Source: Panagrolaimus kolymaensis (taxonomy: Eukaryota > Nematoda > Chromadorea > Rhabditida > Panagrolaimidae). From it: 64,000 nt of DNA. Below the pieces are notes generated by a model, which was not told the DNA's origin, searched no databases, and saw only the letters and a program-made list of their open reading frames with translations. Where the stretch lies: NCBI GenBank assembly GCA_028622995.1, contig JAJQJQ010000004.1:6448001-6512000 (forward strand), read 5' to 3'. The position numbers and the translations under genes were made by a program. Positions 44,355-56,413 of this stretch are shown one piece after another. How positions within the stretch are numbered: position 1 is the stretch's first letter; every line of letters starts with the position of its first letter.

Positions 44355-44935
44355 ATTTCAATATTGGTTATCGAAGATATTGTAAATAAAAAAGAAGAAT
44401 CCCCATAATAATTTTATTTTAAAAAACAAATTTTAAGTAAAAAAAATCTTGCAAATTGCAATTTCCTTCAAAAGTGTAATTTCTTTTATTGCCAGGCGAG
44501 TCATGTTATTTCATACTTTTAAGTTTTTGTTGGACAAAATAAATTTTAAAAATTGTTCAGAAACCTTTATCTTTTCCGAGTACGGTGTAAACTATTTGTA
44601 GTGGAAACCTCCGTTCTTAAAAGAACCCGGATAAAAAATTTAAATTGTTGGTGCTGACGGCTTCCGTTCCTTTTAAGGGCGGAAGTCGCCCTCCTTCGAA
44701 GTGCAGCCACCTTGACGTGGTGAAGGAGCTTAAGCTGTTTTTGGTTTACCAAAACAGCGACCAAGAGCTGCACAAAATAATTTTTGGAAAGTTTTGCTTT
44801 AAGCAGAACAAATTTTTTTAAAAACGGAGAAAAAGCAGTCGAAAATGAAATAATTTTGGAAGCGTGATTGATATTGGAAACATCAAATAACCTCTCCCTT
44901 CATCTGCAGAATCTTATCCCCACGCATGAAATAAT
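44355..44935. repeat. Dispersed four-hairpin repeat, copy 1
   Basis: This shares order and sequence with copies at 50.2-50.8 and 56.9-57.5 kb; boundaries are approximate. The core 44656-44811 folds as CTTCCG...CGGAAG, CTCCTTC...GAAGGAG with inner ACC/GGT, GCTGTTTTTGG-ttta-CCAAAACAGC, and GTTTTGC...GCAGAAC. Several stem bases differ from copies 2 and 3 on both sides of the helix, so pairing is kept. Confidence 0.75.
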
Positions 44936-45031
44936 TGAAAACGGCAGAAAAAAAAGAAGAATGATTATCCAGAAAATGAATAACAACGAACTCAAAAAAT
45001 TTATTTTTAACCCTTTCCAACGATTTTAATT

Positions 45032-45373
45032 TCAAATAAAACTTTCCTTAAAATTTTCAAATTTTATGCAACGTTTCATGTAATTGACATTTCCGTTACC
45101 ATAATCAGGTGTTTGATACTTGATAAATATTTTCGATACATCCGAAATGGATTTGTTTTGAATGTTTAAAGCCGAAATCCCCTTTAAATCTTTAGTTTCA
45201 TCCCTCTTTTTTGTGCAAATCCATTTGATTATTGTAACGTTTTTGCTTGAGTAAAAAAGATGACAACCATGGAAATTCATACAAACATCAAAAACTTGGA
45301 TTTGTGTTACATCGATGTCAAATGGTTATGGTATAGTAATTAAAGCAAGTGTGACAAAGACTATGATAATCAT
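45032..45373 (-). pseudogene. Small secreted protein with stop after the signal peptide
   Basis: On the minus strand ATG 45373 starts MIIIVFVTLALITIP, a signal-peptide-like hydrophobic stretch, and then TAA (45328-45326). The same frame stays open for about 97 codons after the stop: PFDIDVTQIQVFDVCMNFHG, WICTKKRDETKDLKGI, a C-terminal CIKFENFKESFI, with four cysteines. Spacing and the C-terminal pattern remotely recall nematode transthyretin-like proteins (weak). There is no intron that removes the stop. It is a pseudogene or carries a single-base error. Confidence 0.5.
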
Positions 45374-45454
45374 TTTTCACAATTCTCCCAACATTTTAAA
45401 TAAAACTTTATTAAAATTAATACAAAAGCAAATACAAATACAAACAGAAAAAAA

Positions 45455-47477
45455 TTATTTTTTCTTAGGCTTTTTAGGATTCAATGAAATATCAACAGGT
45501 CCAGGAACAATCAAAGAACCATAAGTGCTATCATCTTTAACAAGTTGAACACCACTCCCACCAGATTTAGGTGTCATTGCATCACGTTGTTGATTTTGTT
45601 CTTGTTCACTTTTTTTTCGTTTACCATCTTCAGAACGTTTTAGAATTTCTTGTTCAGCTCGAGCAATTTGAACTTCATCTTCAAGAGTAATACTTCCTTT
45701 AAGCATTTGAGATGCTGTTACTTTAGTCGGAGTTTGAGAAATTGGTACAGATTCTCTCATTCCAGCATCAGATGGTTGTTTAGGTTTCTTTTCATTTGTT
45801 GATTCTCCAGTAAAACCATGTCTTTGTTGTTGTTTAAGCTTCTTTCGATAACTGGGAACGCTCATACCAAGTTTGAAGGCTTCTTTTTCTTCTTTTGCTT
45901 CGTCTTCTTGTAATAATTTTGAAGCAATTTGTCGTTTTGACATTGGTACACCTTTAGCTGTCCAATCAAGAGAATCTTCAACCCTAAAAATTCAATGGTT
46001 AACTAAAAGCGCTATCAAAAAAGTAAACTTACGATTGAGTCAAACTTCGAAGGCTGCAAACAGAAGCATTGGATCCTCTAGAAGGAGCACGTTGAGTTGT
46101 TTTAAGTTTCGAAATAGGTTTCTTTTTATCCGAAGCGAATAAATCTTTTTCATCTGGTATTGGAAGAATCCTGGAACCATGAGGAAGTTCAGGATCAGAA
46201 TAATAACGACGTCGATGATGATGGCTGTTGACACTTTTGCTGCTTTTGGATACCTTCTTTTTCTTCTTTTTCGACTTCTTTGCTTTCATTTTAGAAGCTT
46301 GGGTTGCTTTGAAAAATTTGTCAAGTTTTTCAACATAACATCCAACCACGAATTGTTCGATTTCACGACGTTTAGCTTCCATTTTGAAATAATCACGCAG
46401 CTTCCATATAATGAGGCCCAAACATCCGAAAACTGAGATGAAAGCAACAACAATTACACTCAAGATTCCCCAGAAGTAATATTCAGCAGCAGGACTAAAA
46501 AATGGAAGATGAATTAGTTGAAACATGGCTTGAAACTCCATTAGTTTTGAGACTAAAAATTCAAGAAAAAGCTTACTGCTGATCTTTATTTGGCCATCCT
46601 TCATCAAAAAACTTGGTTAGATTTGCAGCTTCTTTACCAATGATAGAAACCATTTGAAACAATAAGTGATCGTGGTAACTTTGCATGATACAACCACCAG
46701 GATTTATTTCATTGGTTAATCGAACATATGTTTTGACTTCCATCTTTCCCTAAAAAACAACAAACATAATACATAATCACAAATCGAATAACCATTAAAA
46801 CTCACAATGAGTTGATTCTTTATTGGTTTTGCATGAATGAGAAGATCTTCATGAAAACCAGTCCAACCACTGCGAGCAAATTTCCAGCCAGGTTTGATAC
46901 TTGATGATGAAGTAAAATGTTCAAATGAAAGCCTTCTATCTTTAGTTTTATCCTTATCAATTTTGATTTGATGTAGAGAGCCTGATTGAAGATCGATGAT
47001 TTCAAAGTAAGGTTCTTTACCTTGTGAAACATAGCGAATGTTGAACATATCCACAGGACATATTGATAGGAGTTTAGCGGTATCAGGTAGATCCCATTGA
47101 TATTGAAACTAAAAAGAGACGAGTGAAATTAGGAATAGAGTAACAAAGCAAAGAAAAGAATAAATAACAAGTGCAAAAAAACTTACATAATCGAGAGCTT
47201 GTTCAATCGTTTCATAGTGTACGAGATCAAACCAAAAGAATACGCAATCCACAGTTAAACCATAAGCATATCGACCACTATCTTTATATTGACGAGTAGC
47301 AACAAGTAAATTTGCCATTGAACAAGATTCTACATATTCTCCATAAACTGCATCCTTGCCTATTTTATCTTCTGTAGTCGAATGATCTATTGTTGATACA
47401 TTTGTAATCTTAAAAAATAATATCAAAGTTAAAAATGCAACAGGAGCAACAGCAACGATTCGAAATGATGAAAGCAT
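45455..47477 (-). CDS. Unrecognised two-transmembrane protein with long basic cytoplasmic tail
   Basis: Exons 47477-47187, 47108-46806, 46749-46577, 46494-46033 and 45983-45455 give 585 residues. An N-terminal hydrophobic anchor or signal (IVAVAPVAFLTLILFF) is followed by a ~190-residue folded region with Cys, Trp and Tyr (CVFFWFDLVHYETIEQALDY, WKFARSGWTGFHEDLLIH, GGCIMQSYHDHLLFQ). A second TM follows (YYFWGILSVIVVAFISVFG). The tail has a poly-Lys block (KSKKKKKKVSKSSKS), Ser/Arg stretches and a Glu/Lys/Gln-rich, probably coiled region ending NPKKPKKK. The predicted topology is lumenal or extracellular middle domain and cytosolic tail. I do not recognise the family. ATG 47579 in frame is an alternative start. 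Confidence 0.8.
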
Positions 47478-47919
47478 TTTTGTGTCACAAATTGCGTGGT
47501 TTTTATGATGGCAAAAAGAAAAACAAAAAAGTAAAAACGAGATAGATAGAAAAAAAAAATACGAAGGAAAAATTAGCATAAACAAATGGTGGGAAATAGC
47601 AACTAAAGGAATTAGAGAGAAAAAAATATGTAAATATTGAAAGCTTTTCAAATTACAAAAACTTCGAACAAAAATTTTGCAAACGCAAAAATGAAGGCAT
47701 TTCCAAGCACTTTCAGTCTCAACACGAAAAAGCTTCCATTGAGAGGCCGCTCAAATTTACTGTAGCACGAAAGTTTGCAATTTTTCTGTTTCAAAAACTT
47801 TTCACTTTTTCACTCTTTTTTTTTCCTTGAAAAAAAGGCATAATAATTATTTACTTTAATAACAAGTACACTACTTCGTTTGCTGCTGCTGCTGATTGAA
47901 AATAAGAAGATCATCAATA
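47478..47919. promoter_or_regulatory. Divergent promoter between the two-TM gene and the BTB gene
   Basis: This 442-bp stretch separates two head-to-head genes and contains 'ttactgtagcacgaaa' at about 47,758 and a tgctgctgctgct run just upstream of the BTB start. A shared promoter is likely from the arrangement (inference). Confidence 0.4.
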
Positions 47920-49044
47920 ATGGATTCCCCTTCTCCAGCTGGTGTCAAATCAGTTCCATTAATGATTGAACTCAAAACTTTGTTTGATTCTGGTAAAGAT
48001 TCCGATGTTTATTTTCGTGTTGGTGATGAAGTAAGTTATTGCTTTGTTCTCTTTATTTGTTGTTTTATTATCTTGTTGTTGTTTTTAGGATATTCATGCA
48101 CATAAATTCATTTTGAGCCTTCGGTCACCTGCAATGAAAGAACTCTTCACCACTCATCCCGCTGAAGGTTATCAATGCATCTCATCTGTTTCTCCTGGTG
48201 AACTCAAAAGCTTTTTGAATTATATTTATACTGATGAATGCGAAATAACTGAAGCAAATATTGAAGCATTAATGCGTCTTGGTATGTTTATTTTAACAAG
48301 GGGTTATTGCTGCTTGAAACATAATCATGTAAAGGTTTACAAATCCCATTATTCTCGATCGTTGAGCATATCTTTAGCTTTGTAAAGAGCATATATTTAC
48401 CATACTAACCTCGTTGTGTGTTTCAGGTGACAGTTATAATGTTGGTAATATGGTTGAAAAATGTGTTAACTTTATCGAAGCTCAAGTCAATGATACAAAT
48501 GCTATGCGTTTTGTGGAAATTGCAAGCAAATATCCTGAAGCTCAACGTGTTCTACCAAAATGTTATTCAATGCTTCCAAACTGCTTGGCTCAATTGAAAT
48601 TTATCTTTGATCAAGCAAATGGAACTATGGGATGTATGTCTCCTGATTTGGTTCTCAAGGTTATCAAAGATTGTGAACGTCCACCAGAATATGAAGATGA
48701 ACTCTTTAAGAAGGTAATTAACTTGTTTCCATGTTTGTCGTATGCTTATCATTCGCTTTCAGGTTTTTGGTTGGGCTATAAAGCAATGCTGTTTAAGAAA
48801 GGTCGAACCAACTATTGAAAACTTGAAAGAAACCTTGAAGGATATCATCCCTCACATCAAATTTGAACGCTTGGAACCTCGCACTTTGGCATCATTTGTT
48901 CGTGATAATCAACTCTTACATGGTCGAGTAATCTTGGACATACTTTGTCAAATTATTTTCAAAACTGGTGGTCTTACTCATAACTTTGCTAAAGATGATG
49001 GTAAAAGTGAACCTCAAGATGTTACAAGTAAACCTCAACCCTAA
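47920..49044 (+). CDS. BTB-BACK domain protein
   Basis: Exons 47920-48030, 48089-48281, 48427-48713 and 48763-49044 give 290 residues. The BTB fold is visible as SDVYFRVGDEDIHAHKFILS, LRSPAMKELFTTH, FLNYIYTDECEITEANIEAL. A BACK-like helical part follows (MVEKCVNFIEAQVNDTNAMR, VFGWAIKQCC, LKDIIPHIKFERL). There is no kelch or other C-terminal domain, so it is a short adaptor form. Proteins of this kind usually connect substrates to Cul3 ubiquitin ligase (family knowledge). AATAAA lies at 49172, 128 nt after the stop. Confidence 0.88.
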
Positions 49045-50199
49045 CTTTCATTTTTGATTTTTGTTAATTTATCAAATGCTTTTCTTCATGTAATCTAGTT
49101 GTATTGTTAACAATATCCTATTACTTTTTGTTTGTTGTTTTTTCTCATTTGATGCTTTTTTGTTTGTTTTTAAATAAAATGATGTTGATTTACTTACTGT
49201 TTTGGTTATTCTTATTTCTTTATGAATGCACTCAGATACAAGCAATGGATATGGAGCGGTGAAATGGTTTCTTAGGTTGTTTCGATAGTGTTAATGGCAA
49301 AGTTGTTAAAACGTGTTACTCTAAAACGCTTTTTAGTCTCTCTCTGTCTCTTTTTATGACATCCATAAACTGCTTTTTTTTCGGGTATCAAGTACATCCG
49401 TTGAAGTATGTACTATATAAAAATAATTTCCGTGAAAAAACTATGACGTAAGCAGCCCGCAGCTTCATACACATTTTTATTTATTTTTGTGAATGGTTTG
49501 ATAAAATTCAATTTCAATAAAGAAAAAGTTATTACCCATTTTTAGCAATCTGCTCCCTTTTTCTGTTTGCTTCCTTCACGTTGATGGAAATAAAGTAAGT
49601 AATGGCAAATCGAGACTTTTCCTATTTTAAGAATGTGTTTATTGAAATTGAAAAAATGAAGATAAAGTGTTCGAACTTTGATTAAAGATTTTATTCGATT
49701 AAAGAAGCACCCTCTTTTTAGTTTGTATGTACTTTTAGCACTCATCAATTTTAGGCTTAAAAAAAATAATCCATTTTTCTATTATCTTTCCACAAAATAA
49801 AATTCAATCCTTGACAACTATCTTTTTTCGAAAGGCAAGCAGCAATTCCTTATAAGCTTATTTTCTGTGATTTTAGAGGGAAAAAAAGGAGGAATGAAAC
49901 CATTTTTCATTTTCTCTAAAATTTTTTAATGCGTTTTTGAAAACATTGCTAACTAAGAAAAACAAAATGACTAATAACTGGCTGAGAAATAAAGGCTAAA
50001 ATCATTAATCATTTTTAGATATATTTTTTTTTCTTTTTCTCAACTTTTACTTATAAAAGCTTTTTCCAAATAATTTTTTTCTGGCACAAGCAAAAACAAA
50101 AAAAAATAAAAGCTTTTAGCAACAAATTTATTATTTTCTTTCTATTTTTTTAAAACTCGATGAATGAAGGAAGTGATTTCTTTTTCTTTTTTAAAATTG
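49045..50199. other. Intergenic, A/T-rich
   Basis: After the BTB gene's polyadenylation signal no gene or repeat was recognised. Confidence 0.4.
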
Positions 50200-50830
50200 A
50201 GTTTGTTTTCATTATTGATTATCGAAGTTAAATTAAATCGTGAATCCTCAAAAAGATTCCATTTCTAAAAATTTGTAAAACTGAAAAAAAAGTTCTTTCA
50301 TTTCAAACTCCAAAAAAGTGTAATATCTTTATTTGTCAGGCGGACATAATTTTTTCATTCTTTTTATTTTTGTTGGATAAAATAAATTTTTTACATCTAT
50401 GTTGAAGCCTTTATCTTTACCGATCTTGTGGTGTTATGAGTTGGTCGAAATGGAACTGAAGACGCCTTCCGTTCCCTTTTAGGGACGGAAGTCGCCCTCT
50501 TTCGAAGTGTAGCCGCCTTGCCGGGGCGAAAGAGCTTAAGCTGTTTTCGTGTTACCGAATCAGCGACCAAGAGCTGCACATAATTTTTGGAAAGTTTTGC
50601 TTTTAGCAAAACAAATTTTATATAAGAAGAAAATGGATGCTGGCTAAAGTCATTCTAAGCATGATTGATATTGCAAACAACCAATGATTTCCTGTTCCAC
50701 TGATTCAGCAGGATCAACAAAAAAAAAGAGAGCGTTTTGCAATAAATTGAATTTTACTATTTTTAAAATCGACGATGAATGAAGGAAGTGATTTCTTTTC
50801 TTTATTTAATATTGGGTTTGTTTTTTGTTT
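50200..50830. repeat. Dispersed four-hairpin repeat, copy 2
   Basis: The core 50461-50609 pairs CTTCCGT...ACGGAAG with inner CCC/GGG, CTCTTTC...GAAAGAG with inner GCC/GGC, GCTGTTTTCG...CGAATCAGC and GTTTTGC...GCAAAAC. A ~75-bp stretch (gatgaatgaaggaagtgatttc...) occurs on both sides, at about 50,160 and 50,770, in direct orientation. It lies just outside the Helitron 3' end. Confidence 0.75.
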
Positions 50831-50965
50831 GTTTTCAATATTGGTTTCGAATCTGTTTGTACCAAAGAGGTGGCCTGGCGGCGTAGTACATACATCCATA
50901 GTCTTTCGAACTAAATAAAAAAAATAAGACCTATCCATTGGATTGTAATATACACTAGGCAAGAA

Positions 50966-50982
50966 GCGGCGCTCCGCGCCGC
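50966..50982 (-). other. Helitron 3'-terminal hairpin
   Basis: A perfect 7-bp G/C stem with a three-base loop, seven bases before the terminal CTAG. It matches the 3' subterminal palindrome that stops rolling-circle transfer in Helitrons. Confidence 0.85.
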
Positions 50983-50984
50983 CA

Positions 50985-52068
50985 TGAAACTTGTTTCACT
51001 GTATGATAAAAAATAAGATATCTTTTTTTTATAACTTGTTTTTCGATTTAAATATATTTACACTCAATATCTTAGTACAACACTCATTTTTAAAATATTA
51101 TTTATTATTACATTATATTTAAAAAAAATTACAATATTAATTTATATGTTTTGTGATCGTTGGAAGTTTGATGTTGAGATGAAAGATGAGAGAAATTTGT
51201 AGTTGAGATTAGAGAAGCTTGGGCGTTGGTATTGATATAGAAAATTCGATTGAGTGTTGAAAAGGATCTTCATGTTGCATTAGGATGATGATAATTTATG
51301 ATAAACAGCTAAAAGGATGACCTAAAAACAAAGCGATAACTTATTTAAGAAAGAACAACAACTTACTGTCTCATCAGAATTTTATATGGGTAAAGAGTTC
51401 AATGAAAGCAAAATCGATGGAGATGAAAGATTTTTTTGAATTGCAATCAGGAGATAAAAGTTTGATGATGGATTTATTAAGAGCATTCGAATATAACAGC
51501 AAAGTCGACGGAGATGAAAGACTAATTGAGATAAGCATATTGAGATGAAGAAGCGTTTTCTGTGTTTTAATTAAGTAAGAAACAATGAATAGACTGTTCT
51601 AAAAACAAAAGTATGGATTAATAACAAAATTAAATAAATCTTACAGTTTCATCAGAATTGCTTCAGAGTAAGAAATCATACATATCATCATAAAGAACAA
51701 TCAGAATCTAAAAAAATTAATGTAGTATATTATCAGTAATATTAAAAGACTTACCCTTTATCAACCATAACCTGCCCCAAGCTTGGGGTGCTGCATCCCG
51801 CAGCTGGAAGTAATCATGCGAAGAACGATTGAAGCGAAGAACGATAAAAATTCTAATAAATTATTAAAAAATGAGGGAAGTGGTAGAGGTAGAGGGAGCA
51901 ATGAAATATGGAGAAAGCCATATAAGTGTGCTTCTAAAATACAATTCCAAAATTGCGTCGATACGATCGATTTAAAGGCAATTGGAATGTATATATAAAG
52001 TGAAGCTTAAATGAAAGGACTCCTGTTGCCCTCTCCTCACCCCTACCCCAACCCCCTGTTGGGGGCTA
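50985..52068 (-). other. Helitron 3' non-coding region with three intron-like segments
   Basis: On the minus strand three short segments have canonical nematode splice signals: 51754-51708, 51644-51599 and 51366-51322 (45-47 bp each, gtaag...tttttag). The 63-nt segment between the first two has stops in all three frames, so any spliced product is non-coding. Palindromes CCCCAAGCTTGGGG and GCTGC...GCAGC lie near 51,777-51,812, and a CCCCC-AACA-GGGGG hairpin follows the helicase stop (around 52,050). Confidence 0.5.
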
Positions 52069-55000
52069 TTAATTGATTATTTCTTTGTACACAAAATTTT
52101 TGACTTTATTATCAAGACGTTGTTGTCCCAAATATATTTTTAATGCCGACCACCGCTTTACTCTTGAACATGCAACATACATTTGACCATGGTTAAAAAC
52201 GTCTTTACGCAAATCAATTCCAACAATTTCGAATGTTTGACCCTGGCTTTTGTTAATGGTCATTGCGAAAGCTATTTTAACTGGGAATTGTCTTCGAGCC
52301 AATGTGAAGGGATAGTTTTCTTCGTTGTAAAGAAGGATGCGATGTATCATAACAATTTCACCTTTTTTATCACCAGTTAAGATTTTACATTGCAAAGTAT
52401 TGTTCATAAGTCCAATTACTAAAAGTCTTGTTCCATTGCATAAACCTTCTGCTTGACTAAGGTTTCGAATAAGCATGACAACTGTATTTTTTCTCAGACG
52501 AAGTTCATGAGGAGGTAATGACGGAGGGTTGAGGCTATTTAAATATTCTTGAGTAAGCAATTCTTGTAAAGCTTCACCTTCTATTGCCGTATCAATGCTA
52601 CTATATATTTTTTCGCCTTCTGCTGGTAACATTGCAACAACTTCTTTGTTTAATTCGTCAACATCCGCATTTCTTGCAGAAAGAATGGCAGAATTGGAAA
52701 CATCGTTAAAACGGTTTTGTCTAATTAATGTACCATATACTTCTTCGACTAAATCGTTTTCAGTAATAAAATCGGTAGGAATTTCAAAATCGTCGTTTTC
52801 ATCGTTAATTATACCTTCACCTATTTTTAACAAATATTCCGCAAATTCAGTTTCTTCTGTATCAGCACGCATATTTTGGTGTAATTTAAGTTGTTCAAAA
52901 TTTTTCCATAGGTCACTGAATTTAATTGATAGATTTACACATTCAGAGCGTGTTCCATTTTTTCGAACAGGTAATAGTTGACGGAAATCGCCACCAAGTA
53001 CAACAATTTTACCACCAAAAGGTTCATCAATTTTTGTAAAATCGCGAAGAGTTCGATCCATAATTTCAAGAGCGTATCGTGGAGCCATGGGTGTTTCATC
53101 ACAAATGAAAACGTCAGTATTTTTTATATTTTCTGCTTGTTTTGTTTTTTGAGTTAAAATTGAATTTGAGTCCGAATATAGAGGAACCGGTAATCCAATT
53201 GTTTTATGGATAGTTTTTCCACCTGGTAATAATATTGCGGCAATGCCTGTAAATGCCATGGTTTGAACTTTTTTACCTTTAACTCGTAACAAATGCCACA
53301 ATGTTTTATAAACATAAGTTTTTCCAGATCCTCCAGGGCCATCAAGATAATAAAGTTTTTGGGGATCTTTTTCTAAATTTTGACTTGCATTTAAAACTTT
53401 ATCAATAATTTCCTTTTGCTTTTTGTTCATTGTGGCATACATTTGTTCACCGATAGAATGATCAAATGAAGAATCATAATGGTCATATTCTTCGTCAAAA
53501 GTAATATTTTGGATCATTGTTGGGAAATCTGCTATTGTTTTATCTTCATTTTCTAATAACCGGACAATTTCTCGATAAGCTTTTTGTATTGCAATTTCCA
53601 TAGACATTGTAATTGCAAAATCTTCAGACATGTCTTCTTTAAATTCTTCCCAAAGATCTTGAGGGGCTAATGGTGAACAATGTATTAAAAGTCGAACAAA
53701 TAATGAACGCATTTGGTAGGGCAATAATGAAACTCGAGCTTCGGCAAGAACGCGATACCATTCTTTATCGTCTTCAACTAAACCCAATTCTAAGCAAGCT
53801 TCTGTGAAAGTTTGACAAAGTTTTCCATCGACTGTTTTTAATTCGTCATAACTTGTTGCGCCTTTAACATGATTTAAAAGGATTCTAAGGTGGAATAATT
53901 CTTGATTTGTTGGACTGACAGTGTACATTCGACCAATATTATTAAAAGCCCCTTTACGTGTATTCCATTGAAATTTTTTAGTGTTTGTATTTTTAGCCCA
54001 TGTGAAATGTTCGGGTATTTCGCCATAAAAATAGTTCTTTGATTTAGGATCACGTTTATTTAATTCAAAATAATCCATTAACATTGTTTTTTTTATCTAA
54101 GGCTGCTTGTATTCCGTCAATGTTTTCGGCATCAATGAAATTTACACTTTGTTCATTTGGCAAATGAAGGGGAAGTCGAGTAATAGAGTGACTTTTACCA
54201 TGAAGTTCAAATTTGAAAATTCTCCAAGCTGCTTCGGCTGCTGCCATATATCGACTATTTAAAAATGATTCGCATTCGTCATATTGAACAACACCATCAA
54301 CAATTTTAATTGCTGCTGCATCATGGCCTTTAAAAATGTATTTGTACAAATATTTTACTGCTTTTATGGATGAGACAACTTCGACATTTATATGACAATT
54401 CATTAAAAGTAGGAGATTTGGGCAATGTGGAACGACATATTGGTTATCTACGACAAATCCTGAGTTTTTTGTAAAGGATGTTCCGTTATCAGGTCTTGCA
54501 TATGTTGGATAAGCATCTTCATCAAGAGTTGTTTCTTCTTGGAAATTTTTAGGGAAACCTTTTGAACATTTTCCATCTTTTTCACATCGAAAACCGCATG
54601 GCCCATGAATCATATGAGTGGAAACTAAATTAAATAAATTTGGGAATTTTTCTTGATCGGGTAATTGTGCACTTATATATCGATTAATTACTTCAGCTGT
54701 ACGCATTTTATAGTCACCTTCCAAAGTTACCAACAAATGAGCATGTGGAAGACCTCTTTTTTGGAATTCAATAGTATAAACGTAAGCTTTACACTCACCA
54801 AAATAACCCTTTTTTTCAATCAAATCGACAACGAAATTTAATTTTTGTTTAAATACTCTTGCAATAAGATCAGGTCTATCGGTAGGTGTTTGTCCTGGGA
54901 ATAAATTTTCAACGATTTCTGGCCAGTTTGGGTTGCAAGTCATTGTTACAAACAAATCTGGTTTTCCGAGACGTCTCACAATTGCCATTGCATCTTGATA

Positions 55001-56413
55001 AACCTGTTCCATGTAACGGGGAGATCCTGTATGAGTTGAAGGCAAAATTATTTTAGTTCCAATGGAATTTGCATTGTTATCAATTTGGTGTTTTTTCATG
55101 AACGTATCTATGTTGGCATAGCTATCTCGGTAAATTTTATTTTGATTTTTTCGAAGGTATTCTACTCGTTCTTTGATAATTTTTAAAGCGGTGTCCACTA
55201 ACCATTGTTGGAAAAGTCTGCCACCATGTAAAACTGCATTAAATTCACCATCACGAATTGAGATTTTAAACTTAGCGTAAGCGCCTCGTGTTAAACCTTC
55301 ACTTTTCTTACTAAAAAGTTTTTTCATTTCGTGATGCCAAATTGGTTGTCCATATGGAAAGAAAATGGGATAAAGCCATGGTTCGACGTTTTTATCTAAC
55401 GCATTTACAGTTTTTAAATGACGGCCTTCTTTATCGTAAATTGTAACGTATGAATCGGGAACTTCACCATCATCAGTTGTAGCAAAAACGGCAGCTACTT
55501 CATTGGATGTTTGTAAATTGAATCTCCGAGGATCGACTCCCTTTTTAAGGCTAAAATGCATTGATAAATTTAAAGGTGGAGTCCCATTTTGAGCTGCTAA
55601 AGTTTGTTGCGTTTTATATTGTTCATACATCATTTTAAAAGCTTGGGCATGACAATTTATTCGACTCAAAGTAATCGATAAAATTTTAGTGATTTCGGGA
55701 TTAAGCTATGAAAATGTTTGTAACCGTGTTTCAGCCGCTTCAAGTGGATCGGTGAAATATAACTGACCAAATGATTTATTTTCGTTTTCTGCGTTTCTTA
55801 AAGCAGTATTGATTTGGCTATAAACTTGACCTTGAACAACGAAAGAGTAAGGTCCTGGACGATTAATTCCAAAATTAACAATATTTGCATTAAATGAAGC
55901 AAAAGCATGGGCACTGTTATAAGGTCTAATCTTTTCTCTGAATTCTTTAATATCGAAAAGCTTTTTAAATTCTTCAGGATATGGAAGTTCAGCAGATAAA
56001 CTTAAGCTACTGCCATGCTGACAACATAAGCTAAAAGATAAACCTTTGTTGCTTACTTTTTCACTTTCAAAATGCTTTGATTTACAATGCATGCATTCCA
56101 AATTCATAGGTCCAAGATAATGTTGCTGTGTATCATCGTCAACTTCTTTGCCTCCTGCTGTTATTTGATGTTTTGGTCTTCGTTTATTTTGCATGCGATT
56201 ACGTAAACTGTCATTTTCTGCGGCTTTTTCAGCTTCTGATAATGTGGATCTTCTATTTTGTATACGCTCGCGTGCACTTTCGTTTACTATTTGTTTTTGT
56301 TGCAATGGCATGTTAGATCTTCTTGTTCGATCTTTTTCATTTTTTCGCCTTTTTAGTTCTGCTTGATGAGCAGCTTCTTGAGAAGCAGTTCTTTTAATTG
56401 CTTTTCTTGGCAT
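52069..56413 (-). pseudogene. Helitron Rep-helicase, one nonsense codon and one frameshift
   Basis: Three blocks make one ~1440-residue RepHel. Block 1 (56413-55709) has a basic N-terminus (PRKAIKRTASQEAA) and a Cys/His zinc-binding part (LECMHCKSKHF...CCQHG). A TAG at 55708-55706 interrupts, and the same frame continues as LNPEITKILS. Block 2 (to 54065) holds the Rep part: VTMTCNPNWPEI, GLPHAHLLVTL (HUH motif) and VKYLYKYIFKG (two catalytic Tyr). It leaves frame at an eight-A run near 54,092, one base too long. Block 3 (54084-52069) is a Pif1-type helicase: DGPGGSGKTYVYKTL (Walker A), VFICDETPM (Walker B), LGGDFRQLLPV, AFAMTINKSQGQT, QMYVACSRV. Otherwise open, so recently active. Confidence 0.9.

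Noticed and set aside
44567..44773. Minus-strand open frame within the four-hairpin repeat as a protein-coding gene
   Set aside because: There is no domain, the frames end at different places among the three copies, and base changes track stem pairing better than codon position.
54080..54100. Programmed ribosomal frameshift at the Helitron A8-C run
   Set aside because: The heptamer looks slippery, but a -1 shift leads to an immediate stop; the downstream helicase is in the +1 frame, so an inserted base explains it better.
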